15,989 nucleotides of DNA. Source: Puniceicoccaceae bacterium. GTDB lineage: Bacteria > Verrucomicrobiota > Verrucomicrobiia > Opitutales > Coraliomargaritaceae. Position numbers and translations under genes: made by a program. Below are positions 14,187-15,989 of the stretch, piece after piece. The number at the start of each line of letters is the position of its first letter. Positions within the stretch are counted from its first letter, which is position 1. The stretch spans positions 1 to 15,989 of the forward strand of contig PXBU01000306.1 of assembly GCA_003566795.1 (NCBI GenBank), in the 5' to 3' direction. The notes below the pieces were generated by a model that saw only the letters and a program-made list of their open reading frames with translations, did not search any database and was not told where the DNA came from.

Positions 14187-15569
14187 TTGGACATTCTACA
14201 ACAGATTCCACCGCGTCAAAAAGCTGCCATACGGCTCGTCGCCAACGAACTCCAAGCCGTCGGTGGCCGTGCCCTCCTCGTCGGCGGTTGCGTGCGCGAT
14301 GCCCTGCTTGAGATCCCGCCCAAAGATATCGACATGGAAGTCTACGGACTGGCCGTCGACGAGGTCGAGGCCGCACTCCAACCCCACTTCCGCCTCGATA
14401 GCGTCGGCCGTGCCTTCGGCGTAATCATCCTCAAAGGTCACGCAATCGACCTCGCTTTACCACGCCGCGAGTCCAGGACCGGCCCGAAGCACAGCGACTT
14501 CAAAGTCGAAGGCGACCCCACCATGTCGCCCCGGGAAGCCGCCTCCCGGCGCGACTTCACCATCAACACCATCAGCTGCGATCCGCTGACCGGTGAAATC
14601 CTCGACCCCTTCAGCGGCGCAGCGGACCTCAAAGCCAAACGCCTCCGTCACGTCTCCGCTGCCTTCAGCGAGGATGCGCTCCGCGTGCTGCGCGGCATGC
14701 AGTTCGTCGCCCGTTTCGAGCTGAAACCCGATCCCGCCACCGTCAAACTGTGCCGCCACCTCAGCCCCGCCGACCTGCCCGCCGAGCGACTCTGGGAAGA
14801 ATGGAAAAAACTGCTACTTAAAGGGATCTCGATCTCTGCCGGACTTGAGTTCCTCAAAGACTGCCAGTGGCTCCCCCACTTCCCTGAGCTGGAGGCCCTC
14901 GTCGGCTGCGAACAAGACCCCAAATGGCACCCCGAAGGTGACGTCTGGGCACACACCCTGCACTGCCTCGATGCCTTCGCCGCCCACCGCATCGGCGACG
15001 ACTGGGAAGACCTAGTCGTCGGCCTCGCCGTCCTCTGCCACGACTTCGGTAAGCCCCAAACCAGCTACACCGACCAAGCCGGCCGCATCCGTAGCCCGCG
15101 CCACGATGTCGAAGGCGTGCCTGTCGCCCGCCGCTTCCTCGAACGCCTCACCCGCCAGAAAAAAATCTTCACAGAAGTCCTGCCCCTCGTCGAACAACAC
15201 ATGCGCCCCCTGGCTCTCTATCGCGATGGTGCTGGCGACACTGCCGTGCGACGGCTCGCAGCCCGCGTCAAACGTGTCGACCGGCTCATCCGCGTGGCGC
15301 ATGCGGACAAATTTGGTCGGCCTCCGATCCAACCCGATGGCTTTCCTGAAGGTGAATGGCTGCTGAATAAAACCAAAGCACTTGCCATTCAGGACAACGC
15401 CCCCAAGCCCATTCTCCTCGGTCGCCACCTCATCGAACTTGATATCAAGCCCGGTCCCCACTTCTCCAAGATCCTCGACCGCGCCTACGAAGACCAACTC
15501 AACGGAGCCTTTCACAACGAGCACGACGGTCGTTTATACCTCAAGCAGCTAGTGGATGAAGCCCTGTAA
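14187..15569 (+). CDS. cca: CCA tRNA nucleotidyltransferase / poly(A) polymerase family protein with HD domain
   Basis: A 460-residue protein. The nucleotidyltransferase head has LVGGCVRDAL (31-40), the metal-binding DID (47-49), RRDFTINTI (121-129), DPFSGAADLKAKRLRHV (140-156) and EDALRVLRGMQFVARF (162-177). These are the motifs of class II CCA-adding enzymes, which build or repair the 3' CCA end of tRNAs. A C-terminal HD phosphohydrolase domain follows, with DVWAHTLHCLDA (252-263) and LCHDFGKP (283-290), similar in layout to the multifunctional E. coli enzyme. The start is a TTG at 14187; I see no in-frame ATG upstream, and the N-terminus MDILQQIPPRQKAAIRLVAN looks complete. Whether it adds CCA, A only, or poly(A) cannot be read from the sequence. 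Confidence 0.92.
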   Translation: MDILQQIPPRQKAAIRLVANELQAVGGRALLVGGCVRDALLEIPPKDIDMEVYGLAVDEVEAALQPHFRLDSVGRAFGVIILKGHAIDLALPRRESRTGPKHSDFKVEGDPTMSPREAASRRDFTINTISCDPLTGEILDPFSGAADLKAKRLRHVSAAFSEDALRVLRGMQFVARFELKPDPATVKLCRHLSPADLPAERLWEEWKKLLLKGISISAGLEFLKDCQWLPHFPELEALVGCEQDPKWHPEGDVWAHTLHCLDAFAAHRIGDDWEDLVVGLAVLCHDFGKPQTSYTDQAGRIRSPRHDVEGVPVARRFLERLTRQKKIFTEVLPLVEQHMRPLALYRDGAGDTAVRRLAARVKRVDRLIRVAHADKFGRPPIQPDGFPEGEWLLNKTKALAIQDNAPKPILLGRHLIELDIKPGPHFSKILDRAYEDQLNGAFHNEHDGRLYLKQLVDEAL

Positions 15570-15632
15570 AAATCTCCCCATACTGAATTTAGCCAATCCA
15601 AGGCGAGTCCAATAGGGTCTCCGCTCATTGTT

Positions 15633-15661
15633 TCGACAGGCTCAAGACCTTGGGCACTCGA
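15633..15661. repeat. REP-like palindrome downstream of the RAYT gene
   Basis: GCTCAA (15640-15645) pairs with TTGGGC (15650-15655, one G-T wobble) around a 4-base loop. The flanking TCGA at 15633-15636 and 15658-15661 can close an outer stem across a small internal bulge. It lies 33 bases beyond the transposase stop, the usual place for REP hairpins bound by RAYT enzymes. Only one copy is seen in the window. Confidence 0.4.
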
Positions 15662-15693
15662 CGGGCCGATGTCACAAATCAAACCCGAGAAAA

Positions 15694-15989
15694 TCACCCG
15701 AACACCCGCTTCCTCACGCCCTGAATAGTCGCCAAGCCCTGCCAATCCGCCCCGCGCATCGGATGCACCTTCGGCGGATATTTGCGCCCTTTCTCCCGCT
15801 GCCAAGACTCCACAAAGCCGCGCACAAATTCCTGACTGCCCAGAATCGCCCCATCGGTAAAGTAGCGTACCCGGCAGCGCAGCACCGTCGCCCGCGGCAA
15901 CAGCGCCTTCTCCTGCTCCAGCACCTGCAAGGCCTTCGCCCGCTCCGCTTCCGAAAGCCCCGGCTGTCCCGCCCGCTTACCAAAGATCA
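15694..15989 (-). CDS. REP-associated tyrosine transposase (RAYT), C-terminal part
   Basis: The frame is open from the window edge and ends at the TGA 15694-15696, giving about 97 residues. It begins with IFGKRAGQPGLSEAERAKAL, then LRCRVRYFTDGAILGSQEFV, and ends with HPMRGADWQGLATIQGVRKR before VFG. The RYFTDG-x-x-LGS-x-x-FV string and the closing MRGADW...LR-type basic end are the conserved C-terminal region of RAYT proteins, single-copy relatives of IS200/IS605 Y1 transposases that act on REP palindromes. The HUH and tyrosine catalytic motifs would lie upstream, outside the window, so activity cannot be judged. It is convergent with the cca gene. Confidence 0.8.
   Translation of the reverse strand, partial: IFGKRAGQPGLSEAERAKALQVLEQEKALLPRATVLRCRVRYFTDGAILGSQEFVRGFVESWQREKGRKYPPKVHPMRGADWQGLATIQGVRKRVFG

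Overview
The window looks like a chromosomal segment of a Gram-negative bacterium, most likely of the Verrucomicrobiota (Opitutia / Puniceicoccales-like). That placement is an inference from the general look of the proteins (RHS core, RAYT C-terminus, multidomain CCA enzyme), the moderately high GC core genes and the weak Shine-Dalgarno signals. No rRNA or tRNA is present to fix it.

The window has two halves. Positions 1-4000 are accessory and heavily rearranged. They hold a decayed RHS protein end with a divergent C-terminus and a small two-helix membrane protein overlapping it; a 695-base stretch without a convincing gene that contains tandem repeats, a large inverted repeat and a site with the full architecture of an integron attC; an ankyrin-repeat lipoprotein lying between two 192/193-base near-identical direct repeats; the last ~48 codons of a tyrosine recombinase fused to the second repeat; and a hicB-hicA toxin-antitoxin pair. 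An attC-like site, a recombinase tail and a toxin-antitoxin pair within 2.2 kb suggest a decayed integron or similar recombination platform.

Positions 4066-15569 are housekeeping genes. On the plus strand are an MscS-type channel (possibly missing its N-terminus), class II fructose-bisphosphate aldolase with a clear terminator, and hypoxanthine phosphoribosyltransferase. Converging on these from the minus strand is a run fabG-acpP-fabF-hisH-gltA (fatty-acid elongation, one histidine-pathway subunit, citrate synthase), with a strong terminator-like hairpin between acpP and fabF that probably lowers expression of the distal genes relative to acyl carrier protein. Divergent from fabG on the plus strand is a run of a pseudouridine synthase (RluB/RsuA type), a secreted SH3-like protein, NAD kinase, and a CCA-adding/poly(A)-polymerase-type nucleotidyltransferase with an HD domain.

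The right edge (15694-15989, minus strand) is the C-terminus of a REP-associated tyrosine transposase (RAYT) with a palindrome just downstream of its stop.

The most interesting area is 1543-3525: attC-like site, 192-base duplication, chimeric lipoprotein and recombinase tail. All statements are from reading the sequence. Family names rest on recognised motifs and no database search was run.
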